64,000 nt of DNA from Roseivirga echinicomitans (GTDB lineage: Bacteria > Bacteroidota > Bacteroidia > Cytophagales > Cyclobacteriaceae), in NCBI RefSeq assembly GCF_001592935.1, contig NZ_LRDB01000050.1:434001-498000 (forward strand), read 5' to 3'. The position numbers and the translations under genes were made by a program. This document shows positions 50,268 to 60,938 of the stretch, one piece after another. The notes below the pieces were generated by a model, which saw only the letters and a list, made by a program, of their open reading frames with translations, was not told the DNA's origin and searched no databases. Numbering within the stretch: position 1 is the first letter of the stretch; every line of letters starts with the position of its first letter.

Positions 50268-53200
50268 TTAATTCCCTCCTTTTCTTGTGGTATCTGCATT
50301 TACTTCTTCTTGCGATGGCGCCTCAGCTTCTAATTTCTCAATCTGTTTCAATTTGATTTTTGCCTCTTCTTTAATGTCATCCAACTGAGAATACTGAATG
50401 ATTGAGTTTACCGTAGCCTTGGCTTGGAAAATCTCATTCAAAGCAATGTAGTTATCAGCAATCAATAAGAAGGCTTTTCCGAGCCATTCATCATAGGCTG
50501 AAAAATTCTCATTCATTTCAAAAAGCGTATTCAACGACTGTTGATACTGTTTTTGTTGATAGAAAATCTTACCCACCATGAACTGTGACTCTGCTCCATA
50601 CTGGTTCTTGGCTGTATTCAATGTGGTCAAAAACTGATCAATAGCTTCATCGAAGTTCCCTTCAGCATAGGCTGCCTTACCTAAATACAATTGTGCCTTA
50701 TCCGTAGCTTCCTGCGTAACAGATCCTTTGGTAATGATATTCTTAGCGTAAACTCGCATTTGAGCATACTCACTCAATCGGTAATGCGCTTCTAACAAGC
50801 CTAACCAAGCATCGTTTTCTTGCCTTTTGCTTTTGGCTACTTTTTCCAATTGACCATAGAAGCTCGTGGCTTCCTTAAAGTCACCCGCCTTTAACTGCAA
50901 TTCACCAATACGCTCAAAGACACGATCCATGCCAGTGATTTTGTTATCACGATTAATTGCATAGAACATCTCAAGCGCTTTCTCTGTGTCGCTCAAACGA
51001 TAATAGCTTTCCGCCTGGTAATATTTGGCTTCATGCACCAAACCACTGTTGGGATAATTCTTTCTGTAATCTTCCAAAGCACCAATGGCAGCGCTGTACT
51101 CTTGTCCAAAGAACAAGTTTTTGGCTGATTCAAATTCAATATTCTCCAAAGCCTGATTCTCTGGGTGAGCACTCTTATAACGTGCCAAGTACTGATCAAA
51201 CTGAATGGTTTTATTCTGAAGCTTTAAAGTGTTCTGTAAACCAAGCAAGGCTGAATTAGAAACCGAACTGGTGATATAATTGTCCAAAATGGTTTTGTAA
51301 TCACGCTCTGCCTGATCGTAGTCTTCTAAATTGAAATAGGCCAAAGCACGACTTTCATAAGCATAAGGAATAAATGGGCTTTGGTTCAGTCGATCAATAA
51401 TTCTGTTAAAACCTTGAATCGAATTTCTGAACTGGCGGTCTTCTAATTGAATTTGTGCCTTCTTATAAATAGCATCATCATAATAACGCGAATCCGCAAA
51501 ACGATTGATCACCACATCTAAACTAGCGATGGCGTCTGCTGGTCTTCCTTCAAAATCATACACTACTCCTTTTTGGAAGTATGCATAATCGATATTTGGG
51601 TTACTCGTTCCAATGGCACGATCGTAATAAGTAATCGCACTAGCATACTCCTTATCTACATAGTAGCAATCGGCAAGCCTGATGAGTGCATCATTGTAAT
51701 TTTGTTTGTCACGGGCATTTTCTAGCGCATCTACATAGCGTTTAAAGTAAATTCTGGCGTCCGTATATGATTTACCATTATAGTAAGCATAACCCAAACC
51801 ATAATTTGCCTTCACTAAGTATTCTGAATTTCTATTTCCTGAGGTGATCACCTTCTTATATGAAGCAATCGCTTGTGGGTAATTACGAGCAGTGGCAAAG
51901 GCCTCTCCTTTCCAGAAGTAGGTGGCGGTGGCCAAATCCTTATCTATCGGGTATTGCAGCGACTTATCGAACAACTGTACTGCGTTGTCATACTTTCGTG
52001 CATTATAAAACTCTGTTCCTTTGAAGAAGGTCACCTTTTGATAGGCTTCTTTCAATCGGTCAGATTTGTTTTCAATTCTTTCAATGAAAGTAATTGCCCT
52101 CGAATAATCATTCGTATTCAAAAAGGCTTCACTCAATAAATTGTTCGCTTCAGGAATGTAATCACTGGTTGGGTAGTCTCTCATAAACTTGTCCAAAGCA
52201 ATAATGGACTGAGAGTATTTACTGGCTTGGAAGTTCACCTTGGCCGAGTTGAAAGCAGCTTCCTCCTGAATTTCTTTATTGAAACCTAAGCTGGCAGCCT
52301 TATCGAACGCAGCAATGGCAAAAAGGAAGTTCTCTTGCTCTACATATTGCTTTCCTAAATAATAAGAAGCGTTTTGAGCAAGTGTGTCACTATTGAGCGC
52401 TACTTTCTTGAACTGCTCTATGGACTCTTCGGCTTGTCCTGTACTATAATAGGCATAACCCATTCTGTACAAAGTCTCTTGGGTAACGTTTTGCTGCGCC
52501 AACTGGCTGTACAAATCATAATACTCTAAACTCTCCTTATACTGTCCTTGGTTATAATAAGATTCAGCGGTCATCTGGTAAATCTGATACAGATAATCAA
52601 GCTTGCGGTTTTCGGCTATCGCGGTTTTAAACTGAGAAGCATATTGTACCAACTCACCATAACGCTTCTGTTGGTAAAAAGCACTGGCCACCATAATTGG
52701 CACTCTTTCCTTATATTTCTCAGTAGTGCCAGCATTCTTTAAGTCGACCAAAGCTTTATCGTAATCTTGATACGCATAAGCCAAGTAGCCAGCATAGTAA
52801 TTAGCATCAGCATAATAAGGTCCTTTGCTCCCTTTGGCTTTATCGAAATAAGGAACAGATTCCTCATATCGCCTTAAAGCATACAGTGAATAGGCAATTT
52901 TAAAATTGGTTTCTACCCTTTCTTCCCCGTTAAGGGCGGAAGGGTTCACCAGTTTAAAATACCTTTCGGCAGTGGTAAAATCACCGTTTTTAAAACTCAC
53001 CACACCCAAATTATAATAGGCTTTTGCCGCCTTTGGGTGATTGGGTCTGTTTCTAACAAATTGTGATATCAATTGTGCCCCATCGCCATTGTCGAGGTTG
53101 AGGGCGCAAAACGCCATATAGTATTCGGCATCTGCCTTTTTAATTTCGTCATCGCCTTGGGCCAAGTATCGCTCAAACTGATCACGGGCTGCGCTGTACT

Positions 53201-53330
53201 TCTCCATCTCCAAAAGCTCCAGTCCCGAAGAAAAATAGATATTCGGATTGGACGGATGTAGTGTGTTTTGTGCGTTTAATGACCCGTGAAGACAGAACAG
53301 TGTGGCGATCAAAAGAATTTTGTGCTTCAT
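50268..53330 (-). CDS. Large exported tetratricopeptide-repeat protein
   Basis: Protein of 1020 residues with a signal peptide (MKHKILLIATLFCLHGSLNAQ) and at least 20 TPR units covering almost the whole length. Examples are SSGLELLEMEKYSAARDQFERYLAQG, AKAYYNLGVVSFKNGDFTTAERYFKLV and QAESYYRLSDTEKALEMFYAI. TPR arrays act as protein-binding superhelices in the periplasm. Its co-transcription with a barrel protein, next to a SPOR-ExbBD-TonB operon, suggests an envelope machine resembling Tol-Pal (where CpoB is a TPR partner) or a motility/secretion part. No catalytic motif is seen. Confidence 0.85.
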   Translation of the reverse strand: MKHKILLIATLFCLHGSLNAQNTLHPSNPNIYFSSGLELLEMEKYSAARDQFERYLAQGDDEIKKADAEYYMAFCALNLDNGDGAQLISQFVRNRPNHPKAAKAYYNLGVVSFKNGDFTTAERYFKLVNPSALNGEERVETNFKIAYSLYALRRYEESVPYFDKAKGSKGPYYADANYYAGYLAYAYQDYDKALVDLKNAGTTEKYKERVPIMVASAFYQQKRYGELVQYASQFKTAIAENRKLDYLYQIYQMTAESYYNQGQYKESLEYYDLYSQLAQQNVTQETLYRMGYAYYSTGQAEESIEQFKKVALNSDTLAQNASYYLGKQYVEQENFLFAIAAFDKAASLGFNKEIQEEAAFNSAKVNFQASKYSQSIIALDKFMRDYPTSDYIPEANNLLSEAFLNTNDYSRAITFIERIENKSDRLKEAYQKVTFFKGTEFYNARKYDNAVQLFDKSLQYPIDKDLATATYFWKGEAFATARNYPQAIASYKKVITSGNRNSEYLVKANYGLGYAYYNGKSYTDARIYFKRYVDALENARDKQNYNDALIRLADCYYVDKEYASAITYYDRAIGTSNPNIDYAYFQKGVVYDFEGRPADAIASLDVVINRFADSRYYDDAIYKKAQIQLEDRQFRNSIQGFNRIIDRLNQSPFIPYAYESRALAYFNLEDYDQAERDYKTILDNYITSSVSNSALLGLQNTLKLQNKTIQFDQYLARYKSAHPENQALENIEFESAKNLFFGQEYSAAIGALEDYRKNYPNSGLVHEAKYYQAESYYRLSDTEKALEMFYAINRDNKITGMDRVFERIGELQLKAGDFKEATSFYGQLEKVAKSKRQENDAWLGLLEAHYRLSEYAQMRVYAKNIITKGSVTQEATDKAQLYLGKAAYAEGNFDEAIDQFLTTLNTAKNQYGAESQFMVGKIFYQQKQYQQSLNTLFEMNENFSAYDEWLGKAFLLIADNYIALNEIFQAKATVNSIIQYSQLDDIKEEAKIKLKQIEKLEAEAPSQEEVNADTTRKGGN

Positions 53331-53426
53331 TTATCTCTGTTTGTTCACTCTTATCTAAACTCTAATCTCTTGTGAATATTGCTGTTGAAGAATTACCGCT
53401 AAGAATAATTTCATCAACCTATTTAT

Positions 53427-54449
53427 TTAATGCATCAACCGATACACCAATTCCTTAAAGATGTCTCCATCTGTCATACTGCCTGCTCCAACACCTTTAC
53501 TCCTTAAATCTGCTTCGCGAAGAATACTCACATTCTGCATCACTTTACCCACCGGATAATTTCGGGCAGCCAGTTTATACTCCTTTATAAAATAAGGGTT
53601 CGTACCCATGGCAGCAGCCAAGCCTTTATCCGACTGATCTTTACTTCCGTGAAGAATCAGCAGTTTGGCGTAATAAGAATACAAAGCCGCTACCATCGGA
53701 ATGATAGGGTTGGCTTTTGAATTGGCGGCAAAGTAATTCACCATCTTATTGGCCTTTAATATATCGCGCTGCGAAATGGCCTTCTGCAATTCAAAAACAT
53801 TGTATTCTTTACTGATGCCTACGTACTTTTGAATCAGGTCTTCGTTGATGGCTTTTCCCTCACCGAGGTTCACAATCACTTTGCTAATTTCATTGGACAA
53901 CCTTTCTAGGTTCGTTCCAATATATTCGGCCAGCATTTGTACCGAATTTTGATTGATGCTGTAGCCCTGAGACTTCACATACTTATCAATCCAAGCCGGC
54001 AACTCGTAATCTCTTAAAGGTGTAGTGGTTACCAACACCGACTTATCTTTCAAGGCTTTGGCCAAAGGCCGTCTGCCGTCTACTTTCTTATGCTTATGCC
54101 CAAAAACCAATACCGTACTGGGCACGGGTTGCTCCAAATATTGCAACAGCAATTTCTGGCCATCCTCTTTATTCAAATCCTGAATATCTTTGGCCTCTTT
54201 AACAATGACCACTTGCCTTTCGGCCATCATTGGAAACCTACGGGCATGGGTCAACACTTCAGCCATACTCACATCCTTACCATAAAGAATGGTTTGGTTA
54301 AAGCCTTTTTCGGCTTCCTGAAGACAATTATCCTCAATATAATCTACGATTTGATCGATGTAAAAAGGTTCTTCACCCTGCAAAAAATAGACTGGTTTGA
54401 AGTCACCGGATTTTAATGATTGTAAGACCTGATCAGGATGCAAACTCAT
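53427..54449 (-). CDS. holA: DNA polymerase III delta subunit
   Basis: Clamp-loader subunit delta of 340 residues. It opens with QVLQSLKSGDFKPVYFLQGEEPFYIDQIVDYIE and shows the AAA+-like fold with a degenerate nucleotide site, as is normal for delta. Further family phrases are RRFPMMAERQVVIVKEAKDI, LLQYLEQPVPSTVLVFGHKHKKVDGRRPLAKALKDK and LLAEYIGTNLERLSNEISK-like (here AEYIGTNLERLSNEISKVIVNLGEG). It loads the beta clamp at the replication fork with gamma/tau and delta prime. It is monocistronic here. Confidence 0.93.
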   Translation of the reverse strand: MSLHPDQVLQSLKSGDFKPVYFLQGEEPFYIDQIVDYIEDNCLQEAEKGFNQTILYGKDVSMAEVLTHARRFPMMAERQVVIVKEAKDIQDLNKEDGQKLLLQYLEQPVPSTVLVFGHKHKKVDGRRPLAKALKDKSVLVTTTPLRDYELPAWIDKYVKSQGYSINQNSVQMLAEYIGTNLERLSNEISKVIVNLGEGKAINEDLIQKYVGISKEYNVFELQKAISQRDILKANKMVNYFAANSKANPIIPMVAALYSYYAKLLILHGSKDQSDKGLAAAMGTNPYFIKEYKLAARNYPVGKVMQNVSILREADLRSKGVGAGSMTDGDIFKELVYRLMH

Positions 54450-54660
54450 GGAATCAATTTGTCACGAATATACAATTCGCATTCCGTTTTAGCATATACA
54501 AAAGCAAGTATCTGTTGACTGGTTTTAGAAATAAATCGCAACCCATCGCCACAAATCTAAATATTCCAATGATCTCTAAGAAAGAGTATGAAAAGCAGAC
54601 TTAAAAAGGAAAAACTAGTGAACAATGGAATCAATTTGGGGAATGCTTGGGTTGACTGAT

Positions 54661-54668
54661 TATATTTG
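54661..54668 (+). promoter_or_regulatory. -7 box TATATTTG of the TPR gene
   Basis: Perfect TAnnTTTG. The ATG at 54675 follows after six bases, so the predicted leader is about three bases. TTTG at 54635-54638 could be the -33 element at 22 bases. A TTG at 54666 lies inside the box and cannot be the start. Confidence 0.55.
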
Positions 54669-54674
54669 CATCAA

Positions 54675-55361
54675 ATGAGCGAGATGATTGAAAAGTGGAT
54701 CAAAGAAGGGGTTAAACACTGCGAGAATGCAAAGTTTGAAGAAGGCGTAAAATGCTTTAACAAAGCGCTGGAAAAAGAACCGAACCATACTACAGGTTTG
54801 CACAACCGCGCCAGGGCACTTTCTAGAATTGGCCAACTGGAAGCCGCTTTAGCCGACTTTGAAAAGCTGACCCAACTCTTCCCTACCCATGCTTCTTTTA
54901 TTGGCGATTATGCCGTTGCCCTCCACCTCAACGATAAAAACGAGTTGGCTTTAGTTCATTTTGAGAAAGCACTTCAACTTGAGCCTACCAACCCCTACCG
55001 CTATTCGAGCCGTGCATTCTTCAAAGATAGAACGGGTGATTTAGAAGGCGCCATATCCGATTATGAAAAGGCCGTTGAAATGGACCCAGAAGATGCCATT
55101 GCCTTAAACAACAAAGGTTTGGTGGAAGAGAAATTAGGCTATAAAGACCAAGCAAAGCAAAGTTTTGATCGCTCAAACAGCCTTGTGGGCTACGACCCAA
55201 CCAAGACCAATCCGCTGCCTAAAACAGAAAACAAAGCCCCAAAATTCACCCCCACAAAACCCACTAACCGCTGGGAAGTAATGAAATCTGTTTTCACCAA
55301 AGATGGCTTCAAAGACTTCGCTAAGTTTACTAAGGGTTTGTTGAACGGGAAGAAGGATTAA
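54675..55361 (+). CDS. Cytoplasmic TPR protein
   Basis: Protein of 228 residues without a signal peptide. Four TPR units occupy about residues 8-155: VKHCENAKFEEGVKCFNKALEKEP, GLHNRARALSRIGQLEAALADFEKLTQL, DYAVALHLNDKNELALVHFEKALQLEP and SRAFFKDRTGDLEGAISDYEKAVEMDP, followed by a fifth helix pair. A Pro- and Lys-rich linker then leads to a short C-terminal helix. TPRs bind partner proteins; the partner is unknown. It may be leaderless. Confidence 0.8.
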   Translation: MSEMIEKWIKEGVKHCENAKFEEGVKCFNKALEKEPNHTTGLHNRARALSRIGQLEAALADFEKLTQLFPTHASFIGDYAVALHLNDKNELALVHFEKALQLEPTNPYRYSSRAFFKDRTGDLEGAISDYEKAVEMDPEDAIALNNKGLVEEKLGYKDQAKQSFDRSNSLVGYDPTKTNPLPKTENKAPKFTPTKPTNRWEVMKSVFTKDGFKDFAKFTKGLLNGKKD

Positions 55362-55469
55362 CCCTCAAGGAATTATTCAAGTCGGTCTCGATATCCTTTC
55401 AATTCAGTAGGTTATTATTGAAGTTTTAGGCAACTTCCTGATGTTAACAATTAAGTACAAAGACTCTAA

Positions 55470-56207
55470 ATGAAATACCTACTACTCCTAATAGCCACAT
55501 TAAGCGCCAATCTACTTTTTGGGCAAATGAAACGATGGATTGAGTCTAACTCCCTCGATACAACTTTGATCTTCAAAGACAAGACGATCCAGCTTAAACC
55601 AAGTTCATCAGGTGATTTTGATCCCTATTTCCTTTCGAACGAACTCATAAACTCTTTAACTAAGGATTTTGGAAACTTCTATAAAAAATCGTTGGCAATT
55701 GAAGAATATCAACTAGGGAAATTCGGTTCAAGAGTTAGGAGAGAAGGCAATGAACTCTTTGTCAAACTAGATGACGGAAGCTGGCTTCAACTCCGCACCA
55801 ATCCTAATTACGATGAAGTAGGTCACACATTTGAATACTACTTCGACAAAATTGGGTTCTACTCTATCCGGGTTCAATGGGGAGAAGGAAACGGCTATAA
55901 ACTGGTGAACTCCAAAACAGGAAAAGTTACAGATATTATTGGTCGACCATTCTTTTCTCCAGATGGAACATTCATAGTTGCGCTTGGTAACGACATTGAA
56001 GCTGGATACAGCACAAATGGATTTCAATTACTTAGTAATAACTCTGGATCGATCATAGGACTTGGAATTTTCTCCCCAACATCATGGGGGTGCGAGAGTG
56101 CAATATGGCTATCAAACAATAAATTAACTCTCAAAAACGAATCTCTAGAATATTCGAATACTAATTCGAATTACTTCAATTTCTATACTGAATTGGTGAT
56201 AAAGTAA
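55470..56207 (+). CDS. Exported protein of unknown function
   Basis: I do not recognise this 245-residue protein. It has a signal peptide (MKYLLLLIATLSANLLFG) and a mature part of mixed strands with several aromatic positions, for example SNSLDTTLIFKDKTIQLKPSSSGDFDPYF, NPNYDEVGHTFEYYFDKIGFYSIRVQWGEGNGYKLV and FFSPDGTFIVALGNDIEAGYSTNGFQLLSN. A WD40-like phrase (SPDGTFIVA) is present once, but no repeat pattern follows. It could be a periplasmic sensor or storage protein. It has no close neighbour on the same strand before the hairpin repeats at 56221. Confidence 0.6.
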   Translation: MKYLLLLIATLSANLLFGQMKRWIESNSLDTTLIFKDKTIQLKPSSSGDFDPYFLSNELINSLTKDFGNFYKKSLAIEEYQLGKFGSRVRREGNELFVKLDDGSWLQLRTNPNYDEVGHTFEYYFDKIGFYSIRVQWGEGNGYKLVNSKTGKVTDIIGRPFFSPDGTFIVALGNDIEAGYSTNGFQLLSNNSGSIIGLGIFSPTSWGCESAIWLSNNKLTLKNESLEYSNTNSNYFNFYTELVIK

Positions 56208-56220
56208 CGTACCCCCGCCT

Positions 56221-56292
56221 CTGTCGCAGGTTCTCCGATTTATCTGCCATTAGGCAGGACCTGTGACCTCCTATTAATCAAGGACTCTGTCC
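56221..56292 (+). repeat. Hairpin repeat, copy 1
   Basis: CTGTCGCAGGTTCTCCGA (56221-56238) and AATCAAGGACTCTGTCC (56276-56292) recur at 58317-58366. Here GTCGCAGGT (56223-56231) pairs with ACCTGTGAC (56259-56267), and the loop holds a second hairpin, CTGCC-ATTA-GGCAG (56244-56257). Confidence 0.75.
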
Positions 56293-56413
56293 GTTCTCTC
56301 CGAGGCTGCGAGATAAAGAAGAAAGAATATCACTGATTTTACAACAACTAGCGACTAGTTAATGTTGTTAGGAGATCAGAAGTTAAATCAAACCGCTGTG
56401 TTTAATTAAGTAC

Positions 56414-57841
56414 ATGAGAATATTACTGACTGGCTCATCTGGATACATCGGAAAACGACTTCTACCCATATTGGTTGATGCTGGACATCATGTTATTTGT
56501 TGTGTTCGAGATGTAAAAAGATTCGCTCCTCCGGAATCTCTAAAGTCAAAGATTGAAATCATTCAAGTTGACTTATTGGACAAAGCCTCCTTAGAAACAA
56601 TCCCAAAAGACATTGATGGCGCATTTTACTTAGTGCATTCCATGTCAGCATCCTCTGATTATGAATCGCTAGAAAAGGAATCTGCTGTTAATTTTAGAGA
56701 AGCAATGAATAAAACCCAAGTAGCGCATGTAGTCTACTTAAGTGGGATCGTGAATGAATCTGCTTTATCAAAACACCTGGCTTCAAGAAAAAATGTTGAA
56801 ACAGAGCTAGGTAAAGGCAAGTACAACTTAACCACGCTACGAGCCGGAATCATTGTTGGCTCAGGCAGTGCTTCGTTTGAAATCATGAGGGATTTGGTAG
56901 AAAAACTCCCCATTATGGTTACTCCCAAATGGCTAAACACTAAATGTCAGCCGATAGGAATTTCAGATGTAATAAAAATACTCTCTCAATCGCTCCTCAA
57001 TCCTAAAACCTACAATAGGGATTTTGATATAGGTGGCCCAGATATTTTATCGTACAAAGAAATGCTTATTGAGTTTGGCCGAATGCGGAACCTTAAACGT
57101 TATGTTTTCACCATCCCAGTGATGACCCCAAAACTCTCCTCCTACTGGCTGTATTTCGTGACATCTACCTCCTATAAGCTTGCCACCGCGCTAGTCAACA
57201 GCATGAAAATAGAGGTGATTTGCAGAAATGATGAAATCAATAAAATACTAGATATTCAGCCCTTGAATTACCAAGAGGCTTTGAAAAGAGCGTTTAGCAA
57301 AATTGAAAGAAACGAAGTCGTATCTAGCTGGAAAGATGCCTTTATCAGTAGTGATTTCAAGTTTAAAATATCAGATTTTATCGAGGTCCCCACTTTTGGA
57401 TGCTTCAGAGATATTAAAGTTAAATCCATTGTTAACCGAGAGGAATGTATTGACAAAATATGGAGCATTGGAGGAGAAAACGGCTGGTATTACGGAAACT
57501 GGCTCTGGAAATTCAGAGGTTATCTAGATAAGTTCGCTGGTGGTGTAGGCTTAAGAAGAGGGCGTACTTCTGAAGACTCTTTAAACGCTGGAGATGCATT
57601 AGATTTCTGGAGAGTTTTATATGCGGATAAAGAGGAAGGCCGATTACTGCTTTACGCTGAAATGAAACTTCCCGGTGATGCTTGGCTTGAATTTAGAATC
57701 AAAGGAGACAAACTAACCCAAACTGCTACTTTTAGGCCTTTAGGCTTGTTTGGGCGTTTATATTGGTTTTCTGTGCTTCCGTTTCATGGGTTCATCTTTC
57801 AAGGAATGATAAATCAATTGACAGCAAATCAGAGAGTTTGA
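56414..57841 (+). CDS. SDR-family NAD(P)-dependent epimerase/dehydratase with a C-terminal extension
   Basis: Protein of 475 residues. The N-terminal Rossmann fold opens with MRILLTGSSGYIGKRLLPILVDAGHHVICCVRD (NAD(P)-binding GxxGxxG-like GSSGYIG). It continues through HSMSASSDYESLEKESAVNFREAMNK and IVGSGSASFEIMRDLVEKLPIMVTPKWLNTK, typical of atypical SDRs of the NmrA/epimerase type. From about residue 300 a DUF2867-like C-terminal domain follows (GCFRDIKVKSIVNREECIDKIW, then GRLLLYAEMKLPGDAWLEFRI). The substrate is unknown. It is bracketed with the DUF2200 gene by two direct hairpin repeats. Confidence 0.8.
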   Translation: MRILLTGSSGYIGKRLLPILVDAGHHVICCVRDVKRFAPPESLKSKIEIIQVDLLDKASLETIPKDIDGAFYLVHSMSASSDYESLEKESAVNFREAMNKTQVAHVVYLSGIVNESALSKHLASRKNVETELGKGKYNLTTLRAGIIVGSGSASFEIMRDLVEKLPIMVTPKWLNTKCQPIGISDVIKILSQSLLNPKTYNRDFDIGGPDILSYKEMLIEFGRMRNLKRYVFTIPVMTPKLSSYWLYFVTSTSYKLATALVNSMKIEVICRNDEINKILDIQPLNYQEALKRAFSKIERNEVVSSWKDAFISSDFKFKISDFIEVPTFGCFRDIKVKSIVNREECIDKIWSIGGENGWYYGNWLWKFRGYLDKFAGGVGLRRGRTSEDSLNAGDALDFWRVLYADKEEGRLLLYAEMKLPGDAWLEFRIKGDKLTQTATFRPLGLFGRLYWFSVLPFHGFIFQGMINQLTANQRV

Positions 57842-57874
57842 TTAACTTGAGTTACAAACCCTAAAGCGCAACAC

Positions 57875-58240
57875 ATGACCGACACAAGCCACCACGATGA
57901 TCGTATTTTGAAAATGACATTCTCCTCGGTGTACCCGCATTATGTCACGAAAGTCGAGAAGAAAGGTAGAACGAAAGAAGAATTGCATGAAGTAATTGAG
58001 TGGCTCACCGGTTATGACGAAAAGCAACAACAAGCACTCATTGACAAAAAAGCAAATTTCGAAGAGTTCTTTCAGAATGCTTCATTAAACCCCAACGCTC
58101 CCCTGATCACTGGTGTAATCTGTGGCTATCGAATCGAAGACATCGAAAACCGATTGACGCAACAAGTAAGGTATTTAGACAAGCTGGTGGATGAGTTAGC
58201 CAAAGGTCGTAAGATGGAGAAGATACTGAGGGTAGCGTAA
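57875..58240 (+). CDS. DUF2200 family protein
   Basis: Protein of 121 residues with strong DUF2200 features: [52 protein letters not shown] and [41 protein letters not shown]. It is helical and cytoplasmic. The function of the family is unknown. It follows the SDR gene after about 30 bases and is probably co-transcribed. The hairpin and repeat cluster at 58249-58366 begins just after its stop. Confidence 0.85.
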   Translation: MTDTSHHDDRILKMTFSSVYPHYVTKVEKKGRTKEELHEVIEWLTGYDEKQQQALIDKKANFEEFFQNASLNPNAPLITGVICGYRIEDIENRLTQQVRYLDKLVDELAKGRKMEKILRVA

Positions 58241-58248
58241 GCGGTTCA

Positions 58249-58300
58249 TTCGGAGTGTCCGTTCATAACTGCTTTAAACAGACACTCCGAAGCTTCGGAG
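58249..58300 (+). repeat. Inverted repeats after the DUF2200 gene
   Basis: TTCGGAGTGTC (58249-58259) pairs with GACACTCCGAA (58281-58291), 11 bases perfect. The palindrome CTCCGAAGCTTCGGAG (58285-58300) overlaps its right arm, so two alternative folds exist. It may work as a terminator or be part of the repeat cluster. Confidence 0.65.
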
Positions 58301-58316
58301 CTTTCATTTTAATCAC

Positions 58317-58366
58317 TGTCGCAGGTTCTCCGAACCTGTGACGATTTATAATCAAGGACTCTGTCC
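58317..58366 (+). repeat. Hairpin repeat, copy 2
   Basis: Same sequence blocks and orientation as 56221-56292. GTCGCAGGTT (58318-58327) pairs with AACCTGTGAC (58333-58342) around CTCCG with one G-T pair, a compact hairpin. The inner part of copy 1 is absent. Confidence 0.75.
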
Positions 58367-58413
58367 TTTCTCCTTAGAATAAATCCATCCCCTAACTTCC
58401 TCCAAAAACCAAA

Positions 58414-58441
58414 AAAGGTGGTCTTTTGCAAAACCACCTTT
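58414..58441 (-). terminator. Terminator of katG
   Basis: AAAGGTGG pairs with CCACCTTT, with TTTTGCAAAA in the loop that can pair further. On the minus strand it is followed by a run of Ts. Confidence 0.8.
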
Positions 58442-58471
58442 CAATATTTATTAAGGGTATTACCTCTTACC

Positions 58472-60703
<2,232 letters not shown>

Positions 60704-60761
60704 TTAACGAATACAATTTAAGAAAACCCTTTCGATAATTTTTATTTATAGTTTTTATGAA

Positions 60762-60782
60762 GATATAGACAGAGACTATATC
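60762..60782. promoter_or_regulatory. OxyR-like palindrome upstream of katG
   Basis: GATATAG (60762-60768), seven bases, CTATATC (60776-60782): a perfect inverted repeat with the ATAG-N7-CTAT spacing of OxyR half-operators. The second half needed for a full tetramer site is not perfect, so the call is tentative. Confidence 0.5.
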
Positions 60783-60864
60783 GATCTAAGATTGTGCTTT
60801 AGTTCCTTCGCTGCCACTCAGGATGAAAAGCGGTGTGCATACAATTAAACTACAGTGTAATAAC

Positions 60865-60878
60865 ATAGGTTAACCTAT
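60865..60878. promoter_or_regulatory. Palindrome of unknown role
   Basis: ATAGGTTAACCTAT is fully self-complementary, placed between the katG promoter region and the terminator of the dioxygenase gene. No factor can be named. Confidence 0.3.
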
Positions 60879-60888
60879 ATAACAAAAA

Positions 60889-60910
60889 ACCTCCAGACGA
60901 ATCTGGAGGT
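60889..60910 (-). terminator. Terminator of the dioxygenase gene
   Basis: ACCTCCAGA pairs perfectly with TCTGGAGGT around CGAA. On the minus strand a run of Ts follows. Confidence 0.88.
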
Positions 60911-60938
60911 CAATAAAGTCTTTTGTTATAAAGCTGAA

